The notes beneath the pieces were generated by a model. That model had not been told where the DNA came from and made no database searches. It saw only the letters and a program-made list of their open reading frames with translations. The translations under genes and the position numbers were made by a program. A stretch of 55,101 nt of DNA. Origin: Amanita rubescens. Taxonomy: Eukaryota > Basidiomycota > Agaricomycetes > Agaricales > Amanitaceae. The stretch spans positions 1-55,101 of the forward strand of contig WION01000352.1 of the NCBI GenBank assembly GCA_015039365.1, read 5' to 3'. Each line of letters begins with the position of its first letter. Position 1 is the first letter of the stretch. Positions 11,891 through 22,575 of this stretch are shown piece after piece.

Positions 11891-13789
11891 ATGGCGGCGG
11901 CACCCTTTCCTTCTATCAAGCCACCGAACGTGGCACCAATATTGGGCGCATTATACCTAGGCGTAGTTGGGGCAGCTATGTAGGTCTCAACTTTTATCTT
12001 TACCAACCATGGGCGTACTTAGGTTAGATCATCTTCACAGACTTTATGGTACCACAAACGTTCAGATCTACTTTTACGTCAGAAAATATCGGGAGGATCG
12101 GATGTGGCTAAAATGTGCCGTCGCATTCCTTTGGTAAGTAACATCTTGAAACGTGGAAAAAGCGCTTGAAAGTGCAATAGGTTGTTGGATACGCTTCATA
12201 TGGTGTTCATAGTCACTGACATATGGCATTACCTCATTGAGTCGTTTGGAAACTATGAGGCTCTCCTTCCTATCAATTGGTATATGCCCCTCAGAACGTC
12301 GGTTTGCCCAACTAATGCAATGTCTTCTCTCATCTACATAATAGGTCTTTTCAGGTGAAGTTATCTCGATGGTCCAGGCACAAGAAATTTTAACCCGTGG
12401 CCTTAGGCGCAGCAATTATTTAATGCACGTCCTGTTCCATCTTGTTCTTTATATTATCTTTACAGGGTTTTTCAGGTCCTTACCATCCTGTAGTTGAAAC
12501 GTATGTTTAGTACCGCCGTTTTACTCTCCATGTCATTACCTCCTTTCAGTTTATACGCTAGGCGCATTTGGAAACGTAAGCGTTTAATCCTCTCTACCAC
12601 CAACGCAAGTAACCTAAACATGAATCATCTCATCATCTCTAGTCAGCTCGCAAAAGGCTCGGTTTTGGAGATATATCATTGTGCGTTCTGTTGATATTGA
12701 ATTTTTTATCTTGCTTGTTGATGATCCACATGACAGGTTGCTGCTTGTATGTGTGGATACGGTAAGCTTACCGGTTCCATATGTTGTCATGTCCCCTGAT
12801 TTTCCTTTTATTCAGGTGCCAGCATCAGTAAGTTCCGCGATACTAGCCACTTCCACTTGTATATATTAACATGATTGCATGGTTTAGCCCTCCTAGTGAA
12901 ATCGTAAGCAAAGGATCTGGATCGTCTCTTCTTTCGCCTAGTAACCGGTTTTCAATAGGTTTCAACTTCACTCATTCTCACAATCAATTCGCGTACGCTT
13001 TCATATATTCTTTGGAGAGTTATAAATGACACAGTTAACAGTGGGAAGTCATATTTGCGATTACAATGTCTACAATCTGTGACGTAGTTTTTGCTGCCGG
13101 ACTTTGCCATCTAATTTCCCTGTCGATGCCAACGCTTGGAACGCACCGCAAAACGAAAGCTATGGTGTGGCTCATCATGCGTTATGTACTTATTTCAGGA
13201 GCATTGACCAGGTATGATATCTATTAAATTTAGCTCATTTTCTGATTGTGACACGATTCCAGTTTGTGCTCACTTGCTGCCTTGATTTGTGTAAGTCACA
13301 TTGTGGTGATCTTAGCGGAAATTAACTTTGAACAGTTTTGCACTATGCCTAATAATTTTATTGCCCTCGCAATCATGTTCGTGACGAGTAAATGTAAGAT
13401 TTGCAGTTTCTTCTGTTGTACAGGAATGCTCAATGTTTTCTAGTATACGTCAACAGTTACCTCGCTATGTTTGTACCTTTTTTTGCATCATATTCTTCCC
13501 AAGCTCACGGAACGATCCAGGTTAAATGCGAGAAAGAGTATCCGAGAGCGTGGATCGATTGTAAGCTTGCTGCTTTTGGCCCATGTCATGTATCTCAGAT
13601 TCATATCAGTCACATAACACGATGGAAATGTCTAGTTTGGAGATCAGAGTCTCTTCAAGTCAAGGTGTTAACAACACTGTAGGTGTACTCGCTGCAGAAA
13701 CAATGACAAGAGATCATGGACAAGGTTCTTCTGGAGTTGAGGTGCGGAGTCTCGTTTTATCCGCGCCACACTCGCATTTTGAAGCTTGA
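11891..13789 (+). pseudogene. DUF6534-type membrane protein, copy C, probable one-base frameshift
   Basis: Starts MAAAPFPSIKPPN at 11891. Exon order is as in copies D and E: YGTTNVQIYFYVRKYRED, DTLHMVFIVTDIWHYLIES, 10-nt exon SFQ, AQQLFN followed by a GC donor at 12425, then the membrane segment exon. That exon (12476-12500) is 25 nt against 26 in its paralogs. The lost base brings in a TAG and shifts the frame. All later exons (LYARRIWK, CDVVFAAGLCHLISLS, KTKAMVWLIMRYVLISGALT, SLCSLAALIC, MPNNFIALAIMFV, YVNSYLAM, LNARKSIRERGSI) and the tail are well preserved and end at 13789. The break is therefore recent, or a sequence error, or is avoided by a splice choice I cannot see. Confidence 0.65.
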
Positions 13790-14049
13790 TAGGAAAAAAA
13801 ATCAAGGAAGATCACCGTCGCGCCTGGGAAGAGTTTGATGGCAGGAGGCTGAACATTGGACGGCATTTGTGTATTGTAGGTAGAATGCAATTATGGTTTT
13901 GTAGGGTTTGGGGCATTGAATTTACCATTGACGCTTGACAATCGCATAGCACGTTCTTAAATAATTATTACTCCATACCCAAAAACCCAATCCGGATACG
14001 TAGGGCGAAGCGAACCTTCAAATGCACTCAATTTAGAATCGCAGCAATC

Positions 14050-14416
14050 ATAATCTAACCATCTTCGACCTCCACGCTGGGGTTCTCGTGAAATTTTCAT
14101 CCAATGGTCTCGGAAACATGCAAAGCACTCGCCACCGTTTCAATGTCACAACATCGCTCTGGACGACCGTGTTCATTCGTCCTCACCAATTCAAGACTAA
14201 TAAACCCGATTTGCTTCGTAAAAGGATCTCCCGCGAGAAGGGCAGGTGTGCATATGGCTCATTACTGAACATGTCAAACGTTCGCCACGAACGTTTCTGC
14301 AATGTGCAATGTTTTAGCAGAGTATAAAGGTCAGATCCGTCGCTTCAAGGACAGCGCCCCTACTGCCATGGACCATGGTGGCAGGCGCTATCGTCCATTA
14401 ATGTCTTTCATAAAGA
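14050..14416 (+). pseudogene. F-box gene fragment
   Basis: This is a degraded copy of the first part of the F-box gene at 45191. Shared stretches include the start (ATCTTCGACCT), the LWTTVF segment followed by RPHQF (TPRQF in the parent), and the later part coding VLAEYKGQIRRFK (parent VLAEHNAQIRRFK). The F-box core is shortened and frames shift several times. At 14416 the similarity stops abruptly where a NACHT-derived fragment begins. Confidence 0.6.
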
Positions 14417-14841
14417 TGAGGTACTTAGTAATGTCTGATCCTACATGCTCATTCGGCACATCTTGCAGGCGACAGACGGCGTTGGACGGGAAGGACTTGC
14501 AGAGTTCGACGACACGAGGGTCTGGTCAACTTGTGACAAGAAACTTGAGTCCTCGTAGGTGACGTCGGCTGATTGTCTTGAGTATGTCTTGAAGAAACAT
14601 GGATCCTCCAACGTCCTCCAACGACCTCGATCTCGTCCAATGCATCAACGATGATGAGGTAAGGTGGGAGCTTCGCATGACGTTCAGACTTCTGCCATGG
14701 ACCAACAAGGAGGCCTTCCATCTGCTTTGACCGAGTCGAACTTGTCCGATTCACGCAAAGCGTGGGCGTACGATCTGGACTTTCGAGCGAGCTGGTATAC
14801 AAGGGTGGGAATGATACGGATTTGTCGTCTTGTCTCTTCAA
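14417..14841 (-). pseudogene. Transposed NACHT-domain fragment
   Basis: About 420 bp nearly identical to 5712-6134 of the NLR gene, in the same orientation (coding sense on the - strand). It covers the region from just before Walker B through VTSRPD and the RLQDVPNEHVGSDITKY part. It has a small duplication near 14610 (extra CGTCCTCCAA) and a deletion near 14728, so it cannot code for a domain. It sits inside the F-box pseudogene. Both edges are sharp and no target duplication or terminal repeat is visible. Confidence 0.8.
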
Positions 14842-15444
14842 AGGCGATCCCGGCGGAGTTATTCTCGGTTCATGTGATCGTGCAATTGTTATATCCGACG
14901 GATCACAGCGTGCATCATTGGGTGCTCGAGCCTGAGCAATGTGGACAGTGGCAGACACGTAAATTACTTCATTGTTACGAGAGAATGAAATGGTTTATTG
15001 AAATCCCTGCCAGTGTATTGGTTTCAACTGTTATGGCTCATAAGAACGCTGGAGAGTGTGCTGAGAGAGCGCAAAAAGGCCATCGTACACTGTCACCTGT
15101 TTGACTTCGGCATTCAACAAGGTTTGATAGAAGGTACGTAAAACCGTGAAATCTTATTCAATCGGCCATAATCGGCATATTCAGATGCTTCAGGGATTCT
15201 ATGTAGGTGGCTGTGTCACATGGCCGCGGCGAGTTCTAGCTTCTTGCCCATAATAGTTTTGAATGGGCCATTTACACTTCTATCTTCTTGCCCAGAATAG
15301 CTTTGAATTGGCCGTTCAAGTCCCATTTTCGACTTCATCATGAGAGCCCCATCATTCCCCCTGTCGGCCTTATGTAAGTCCGCATATAATCTCTGTCCTT
15401 CGAAGTTCAGCGTTCACGTTCAGCACCGAATCCCACCTCCCGCA
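14842..15444. other. Intergenic after the NACHT fragment
   Basis: No gene recognised. A short direct repeat occurs (AGTTTTGAATGGGCC near 15255 and AGCTTTGAATTGGCC near 15300). The 3' part is the copy D upstream region. Confidence 0.4.
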
Positions 15445-17202
15445 ATGGAAGCGATACTCATTCCTATTGCAATGCCAAACTTGGGATTAATCATGGGTGC
15501 CTTATGCCTCGGTACAACTGGTGCAGCTATGTACGTCTAAACTTCTTCCTCTACTGCCGCGCTTAGATGATCACCAGGCTCTATGGTGCCACAAACGTTC
15601 AGATATACCTTTACATCAAGAATTATCGGGAGGATCAGACGATGATAAAGTGTTCTGTTGCTTTCCTTTGGTGTGTAGAATCCAGCGACGTTGAGCCGGC
15701 GCTTAAAAGTGCAACAGGTTGATGGACACGCTTCATATGGCGTTTATAGTCGTTGAGGTATGGCATTACCTCATCAACTCGTTTGGAAACTTTGAAGCTC
15801 TTCGTCCTGTGAATTGGTATACACCATGCATAGATCGTCCGTTTTCCCAACTAACACAATGTCTTCTCCCTTTTGCATTGAAAGGTCGCATAGGGTGAGC
15901 TTTTTGAAGGTTCGCAGGCCAGAAAATTTAACCCATGGTCTCATTAGGTGCAGCAATTGCTTAATGCACGTCTTGCTCGGTTCTATTCTTTAAATATCTT
16001 AACACACATGATATTTAGGTCATTATCATTCTTGCAGTTCAAAAGTATGTTCGCCATTGCCCCGTTAAGTTTTCTGCGATCTTATCTCTTTCCAGCCTAT
16101 ATGCTTGGCGTGTTTGGAGACGTGAGCCATCAAAATCGCCTTTGTCATCTATACAAGCGATTTAAAACTGTTATCTTCAGTTACCTCGCAAAAGACTCAG
16201 ATTTGGCGATGGATCGTTGTACGTCCCGCTAATACTGAACTCCTATATCTTGTTTGTTGACGGTCCGAATGTAAGGGCGGTGCTGTCATATGTGGATACA
16301 GTAAGTTTGCGTATTCCTTATTTCGTCATGCCCTTTTATATTGATTTTCCTCTTATTCAGCTGCTGGAATCAGTACGTTCCGTGATATCAACCACTGATA
16401 AATATTAAACTGGTTCGCTTGATCTAGTTCTCGTGGTGAAATCGTAAGCAGTGGTTTGGATCATTTATTTTGTTGTGTAACGTATTTTTGATAGCTTTCA
16501 GCTTCATTCATTCAAAGAAACAAACCAAGTCCGCGTATGCTTTAATATCATGATCTTTGGGGAGCCATGGATGACACATTTACTAGTGGGAAATCATACT
16601 TGCGATTTCAATGATCACATTTAGTGATGTAGTTTTCGCCGCTGGACTTTGTCATTTAATATCCCTTTCAATTGGGCCAACGCTTGGATTGCACTATAGG
16701 ACGAAAGCCATGGGGTGCATCATCATGCGTTATGTACTTATCTCGGGAACGTTGACCAGGTATGCCATCTATCAAGTTTTTCTCATTTTCTAACTACGGC
16801 ATGGATTCCAGTTTATGTTCACTTTCTGCCCTAGTTTGTGTAAGTTCAGGTTTAATCATTTAAGCAGAAATTGACCCGAGTCGAACAGTTTTGCGTTATA
16901 CCCAATGGTTTTGTGGCCCTCGCAATCATGTTCGTGACGACTAAATGTAAGTCTCGCAGTTTCTTCTGTTGTTTCGGAATATTTAATGTTTCCAGTATAT
17001 ATCAACAGTTATCTCGCTTTGTAAGTACCACAATACCACCTCGTTCTATTTAAACTCATGAAACTATGCAGGTTGAATGCGAGAAAAAGCATTCGAAATC
17101 GTGGATCTATTGTAAGCTTTATGTTCTTGGCTTGTAGCTTGCAGCTTCATTTCATGTCAGACAAACCTAACTTCGACTCAAATGTCTGATCTTCAAGCCT
17201 AA
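15445..17202 (+). CDS. DUF6534-type multi-pass membrane protein, copy D
   Basis: Starts MEAILIPIAMPNLG at 15445. The exons in order encode LYGATNVQIYLYIKNYRED, MDTLHMAFIVVEVWHYLI, SHR (10 nt), VQQLLN, VIIILAVQ, LYAWRVWR, QIWRWIV, AVICGY, TAGI (12 nt), LVVKS (16 nt), FQLHSFKETNQVR, then a long exon with ITFSDVVFAAGLCHLISLS and RTKAMGCIIMRYVLISGTLT, then SLCSLSALVC, PNGFVALAIMFV, YINSYLA and LNARKSIRNRGSI. All joins keep frame. The tail is very short: MSDLQA and a TAA at 17200-17202, where its neighbours have 30-60 more residues. The intron after VQQLLN (15966) has a GC donor. Apparently intact apart from the shortened tail. Function unknown. Confidence 0.8.
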
Positions 17203-19180
17203 TTTAGAGATCAGGCTCTCAACGACTCCAGCTTGGCACGCTTGTCAGCCTTATACCCCCACAGCCGCAGAAATTCACCAAGGGAGACTCACGGCCCGTG
17301 AAGGTGAATCTTAGAAGAACGGCGCCCGTGAACTGGGCACGCCGCTGAGCGCTGGACAAGAATTACGTATTGCAGTTAGGATAGTATCCTTATTAACCAT
17401 GTAGTATTTTACTCGCCTTAGTACGTCTAGTCGATACCTACGAAACTCTAATATTTTGTCCAAGTGCACCGGTAGCACTTCGAGCACCCCGGGCCTGTTG
17501 GTCCCGTTCTTTTAGCGAAACAAATTTGGCTTTGTGATACCAGCAGTTTACAACCGCGTGCACCTTATCATGTTATGGCCTTTGTTTCATGCGTCGGTTA
17601 CGACGACCTTTTTCTTGTGACGAGGCTGATCAATCGCAGAGAAGCTAAATGCTCAAGGTCGTTAAATCACTTTCATGTTCATGTCCAACCTTATTTAACG
17701 CTCACTTCAAGGTTCCGAGGCCTGAAAGGACTCGGTCTCTTCCTGGCGCGGGTTCAGCCGGGGCCACGGCGGTACGCGAGGCATCCAGCGCACACGGCAA
17801 TTCACACGAGACATCTACTCGCGGCGTTACCCGTTGAGGCAACGGCTAGCAAGCACGAGGTCTACCGGCGGCGTTTCCCGCTGATGTAGCGGCGATACGC
17901 GAGAGAAGAGACAGCCAGCGCACGGCAATTTGCGAGATTGGCCAGCAATATCGTTGTCGTTCGCCCTCGCCCCCTATGACCCATGCCTGTGCTGCTATAC
18001 CGAAAGCGCAGGCTGGCCTCGGACCCTGCCACGCGAAGCGGTGGCCCACAACTGAGAAATAGAATCAAAAAGTGAGACGATGATGGTAGTAATTGACATC
18101 TATTTGGTTCTCGGGCCGGAAGTGACCGCAGGCCACCTTTCAAATTTCAACGTCGACGAACCATGCCCAAGGACTGGACATTCCATATCTTTTGGCATTG
18201 ACATCTAAACCAGAACATTCGGCATTAAGTACCCCGACCCGCGTGCTCGAGAGACTGTAAGTTAACAGTGGCGGTTCATAGGGCAGAGGACAACGTACGC
18301 AAAAGTTGTATCCCTGAGTTGCCGTATTGTGCTGATCTCTGAGCAAAGGGAAGAATCGAAGCCTGCATAGATACCGGACATGAAAAACTTGAAGTCCACA
18401 ACAGAGAGATGGAGATGTTGTACGTCCGCCGTGCTGAGTTTTCCAAGTGATCACCAATGACTTTGTACGTAGTTGAACTTGGAAGACAGATCCGGGGGTG
18501 CCGGGTCCGTCATGATATGATGATCGCGTTGCGCAAACCTAGACAATCTTGATTTCCATTCGACGTGGACAAGTTATGTTCCACAACTTATCGACTGGGG
18601 GTTTATGGTCCCGAGTGTACCCCCGCCAAAGTTGCCTTCGTTGAGTCTGCCATCACAAGTGACAGTATAAAAAACGTTGGTAAACATGAGTATCAGATGT
18701 TCCGCGATGTATTTGGCGACGAGCGTTCATGAAACGCGATATGCCGTTTCGATCAGAAGCCGTGTACAGATCAAGCGTGACTTGTATCTGAGTGTTGAGG
18801 AGAACAAGAGTAGAGCCAAACGTGAAGCTGCGAGCGGACGAAGGCGATGCGATTGACATCAGTTTAGCTCCAGATCGACGTTATCAGTGTTCAACGTTCA
18901 ACACCATGGTTTTCCATAAGTAGTACTCAGGTGCGTGAAACCTTATACCATCGGCGTTACTGCGACACCGTGGAATTCTAGGTTGTTCGAACTTGGACGT
19001 GTCAGTTCTCGAGCCTCATGTCGAGAATATTTTTGGAACAACTATTCAGTTCAAGCCATAATTTAAGCTACGTCCCCTGCGGCGTGGCAGTGACACTCAT
19101 CATTCTTCTGGACCTTAAGGCTGCGCCTCGCTTTTCTTCAAGATACGGGACCGATAGGCTCTCTCGCCCATTCCCTCGAA
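17203..19180. other. Intergenic, repeat-bearing, copy D to copy E
   Basis: No supported gene in 2 kb. It contains the dispersed repeat at 17711-18050 and, near 18391-18425, a short stretch also found near 21483 in the same orientation (AGTCCACAACAnAGAnGGAG). The copy E upstream motif CCTTAAGGCTGCGCC is at 19113-19127. Confidence 0.45.
17711..18050 (+). repeat. Dispersed repeat (inverted copy at 21273-21431; part at 30138-30205)
   Basis: Segments 17711-17790 and 17920-17970 match the reverse complement of 21273-21431 (for example GGCCTGAAAGGACTCGG and GAGATTGGCCAGCAATATCG). The adjoining 17982-18050 (CATGCCTGTGCTGCTATAC to GCGGTGGCCCACAA) recurs at 30138-30205 in direct orientation. No coding domain was seen; it may be a non-autonomous transposable element. 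Confidence 0.6.
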
Positions 19181-20978
19181 ATGGCGGCGAAGATCTTTCC
19201 TTCTATTTTGGCGCCGAGCTTGGGATCGACCATGGGAGCACTATTCCTAGGCGTAGTTGGGGCAGCTATGTACGTGTCAGCCTTCATCTCTACCAACCAT
19301 GGCACCCTCAGGTTGAATTATATCGAGACTTTATGGTGTTACAAACGTTCAGATCTACTTTTATGTCAGAAAATATCGGGAGGATCGGACATGGTTAAAG
19401 TGTGCTGTTGCTTTTCTTTGGTACGTAGAATCTGCTGACGTGGAAATGGCACTTGAAGATGTAGTAGGATAATGGACACGCTTCACACGGCGTTTATAGT
19501 CGACGACCTATGGCACTACCTTATCGAGTCGTTTGGAAACTATGAAGCTCTCCTTCCTATGACTTGGTAAAGGCCATACTCAAACCATTAGTTTCCGAAC
19601 TAACATCAAGTCTTTTCTGCGCTGATAGGTCCCATAAGGTGAGATTATCGAAGCTTAGCAATTTCCAATTTCGATCTATGGGGTTAGGCACAGCATTTGA
19701 TGAATGTAAGTCCTACGCCATTCCGTTCCTCAAACTATCTTCATGCGATTTGTATAGATCATTATCATTCTTGCTGTCCAGAGGTATGTTGGCAATTGCC
19801 ATTGAATCCCGTATAACGATATGTTTTTCCAGTTTATACACTTGGCGTATTTGGAGACGTGAGCTTTTAAAATCTTCTTTGTCATCCATTCGAGTTGGCA
19901 TGGATTTTAGTGAGCATGGAACGGAGTAGGATTTGGCCTTGGATCGCGGTATGGTTCGCCCATACTCCTATATCTATCTTGTTGACAGTAAACATGGAAG
20001 GTTGTAGTTCTCATGTGTGAATACGGTAAGCTTGCTTCATTCCCTTGCATCTACATTGACTTACCTCATATTCAGCCACTGGCATCGGTACGTTTAATAA
20101 CGTTCGTCTGGCACTCGTATCTTAAATTGGTTTAGTTATCGTAGTGAAGACGTAAGCGAGAAGTCTGCTTTACGTATTCTAATGTATAACATGTTTTCAA
20201 CAGGTACCAGCTTCGTTTGTTCACAGAAGTAATTCGTATTCGCGTATGCTTTCATCGCATTTTATTCTGGGAGTGACGCTTGACAATACAGTCGATAGTC
20301 AGAAATCATATCCGCATTCGCGATAACAACTTTCAGTGATCTAGTTTTTGCTGTTGGAATTTGTCATCTAATCTACCTTTCGACACCGACACTTGGAGTG
20401 CATCGCAGGACGAAATCTATGCTGGTGATCATGATGCGTTACGTGCTCATCTCAGGAATGTTGACCAGGTAAGCTATCTGCTGACGTCGTCTCGTTATCT
20501 GATCGTGGCTTCTAGTATGTGCTCACTTGCAGGCTTAATTTGCGTAAGTGCCGGTTTGATCACTGAAGCAAAAATTGACTTGAACAGTATTGCGTTATGC
20601 CCAACAATTCTATATCCCTCGCAATTATGTTCGCGACGACGAAATGTACTTCTCAGAATTGCTTTTTTGTGCATGAATGCTCATATTTTCTAGTGTATAT
20701 CAACAGTTACCTTGCTATGTCCGTCTCACAATTACACCTTGTTCTATCTAAAACTCACGGAATTATGCAGGTTGAATACAAGAAAGAGTATTCGAAATCG
20801 TGGAACAATTGTGAGTTCGGTGCGCCCCACCTACGCCTTACAACTTAACTCCTACCAGACACGGAGGACGGTGGAGATGTCTAGCTTGGAGATCAGTGTC
20901 CCAACGAGCCAAGATACACGCGACAGCGGCGAAGTCGCCCCCAAAGAGGACCAAAAACTATGGACTCGTTTTTTCTGA
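19181..20978 (+). CDS. DUF6534-type multi-pass membrane protein, copy E
   Basis: Best-resolved member. MAAKIFPSILAPSLG starts at 19181. YGVTNVQIYFYVRKYRED and DTLHTAFIVDDLWHYLIES follow. The short-exon run is 19629-19638 (10 nt, SHK), 19688-19705 (18 nt, AQHLMN), 19758-19783 (26 nt, IIIILAVQ), 19833-19858 (26 nt, LYTWRIWR), 19911-19948 (38 nt, SRIWPWIA), 20001-20025 (25 nt, VVVLMCEY), 20076-20087 (12 nt) and 20136-20151 (16 nt, IVVKT). The long exon then codes TTFSDLVFAVGICHLIYLS and RRTKSMLVIMMRYVLIS. After it come SMCSLAGLIC, MPNNSISLAIMF, YINSYLAM and LNTRKSIRNRGTI, and a polar tail ending WTRFF at 20978. Every join is in frame. About seven hydrophobic segments can be seen. Role unknown. 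Confidence 0.85.
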
Positions 20979-22575
20979 GGTGAGGCGAGCAATCTCGTTT
21001 TCCACCAGCATTTCAAAACTTGACGCATTGACAGAACTAAGCCTATCGTGGTTTTTGAAGGCACACGCTACACGCTGGGAAAGGACAAAAAATCATGTAT
21101 TTTAGGTAGGACTGGGTGTCATCATAATCTAAGGTTTGGCGGTGACACACGACAATCGATCGTACAGCGTTATGCTTGTTTCTACTCTCAGAAACACTTG
21201 AGGTGAATCAGCAGACGAAACATAGGTATTTGACAATATGGAAGACACACTTCGGTAGTAGTAAATACAAATCTCATGGCGAATGACAACGATATTGCTG
21301 GCCAATCTCGCAAATTGCCGTTGCCGCTGCGTGTCTCGCATGTAGCCGTTGGATGTTGCGTGTCGCCGTGGTCTCGGCTAAATCCGCGCCGGGAAGAGGC
21401 CGAGTCCTTTCAGGCCTCCGTTCAAACAACTCCCTGCAAGATAAGTGCCAAAACCACCGGCATATTGTTCGACGACGACGTAAGTCCACAACAAAGACGG
21501 AGATAGTACGTCCTACGTTAATCATTAGGCCAGCGCGGCTTCAACTCGGATCCGTGACTAAGAGGTGCAGGCGCTGTGCATCCCGAAAGTTGCTTTGGGC
21601 GATCAGTAAGGAGTCTATACTTAGCCGAATCCAGACATTGGAATCCCTCGGGCGGCGCAGTCTTAACTCCACGTATCTGGCAGCTACTGACGTTGAGACG
21701 TCAGAACTTGCTACTTGAACATGTCATCCTTTCACACCAATTGAACTTGTTCCAAACCCGATAACGTGATCGGGCATGACCTCAAGGCCCCATGCTTAAC
21801 AGGTAGCAGTATCCGTGATAATCGATGCGTTACTCGAGCCGGATATCTGTGGTCGAGGTGAAGCTGATAAAGCTGTAGCGCAGGTGACGACAGTTGACGT
21901 TGACACGTTGACAACTGTTTGGCTCCTGAATTTTGGAGGAAGACGCTGGCCAGTACACAGACATTGGCGTGATCCACAGGAGCCGCAGGGAATCAGAGGG
22001 TATTGGAAAATCCGCTGTATCGCCTTTTATGCTAACCACAGTGCGAGGGCGGAAGTCGCGGTGTCTTCGCAATAGAGATTCCGACGCCGTACGTGGGTCG
22101 TTGTGAGAGGAGCTAAGTATACTAGTACTTGGGCATGTGAATCGTCCTGAGGGCCGCAGCCTTAACTCAACCTAATATGACCATGACAACGATGACAGCT
22201 GACAAACTCACCAAAGACTACATAAATTTGCCACGTTGCAAAGCATATCGTCTTTTCGCACCAAGTATATTTGCTTCCAACCAAAACCCGATAAAATGGC
22301 CTCATATTCGGTGCTTAATATGGTGACAAAATCGATGCATTATCTGAATCGGAACTGAACGTGAAGGCAAAGTATCGAGGTCAACTTGATGTCATCGAGA
22401 TATCGGCAGATCCGGATCATCGGTCTTTTACATAAACGAGCAGTGGGGGAAGTCACCGCCCCGGACCGCTTACTGTCACGGGATAACCCTGTGTCTTGAT
22501 AACAGGGCGCTTCGCCTATCGTATTTCTCTCTTTACTTCCTGGGACAACATAGGTTCCTGTCCACTCCTTTAGAA
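20979..22575. other. Intergenic, copy E to copy F
   Basis: No supported gene. It holds the inverted copy of the dispersed repeat (21273-21431). The open frames between 21353 and 22072 overlap this repeat or lack any motif. Confidence 0.45.
21273..21431 (-). repeat. Inverted copy of the 17711-17970 repeat
   Basis: The reverse complement aligns with 17711-17790 and 17920-17970. The 17.8-kb copy has about 120 bp of extra sequence between the two blocks. Together they form a widely spaced inverted pair around copy E. Confidence 0.65.

Noticed and set aside
14417..14841. NACHT fragment as part of an intact second NLR
   Set aside because: Only about 420 bp is present, with a duplication and a deletion, and no Walker A or WD40 nearby.
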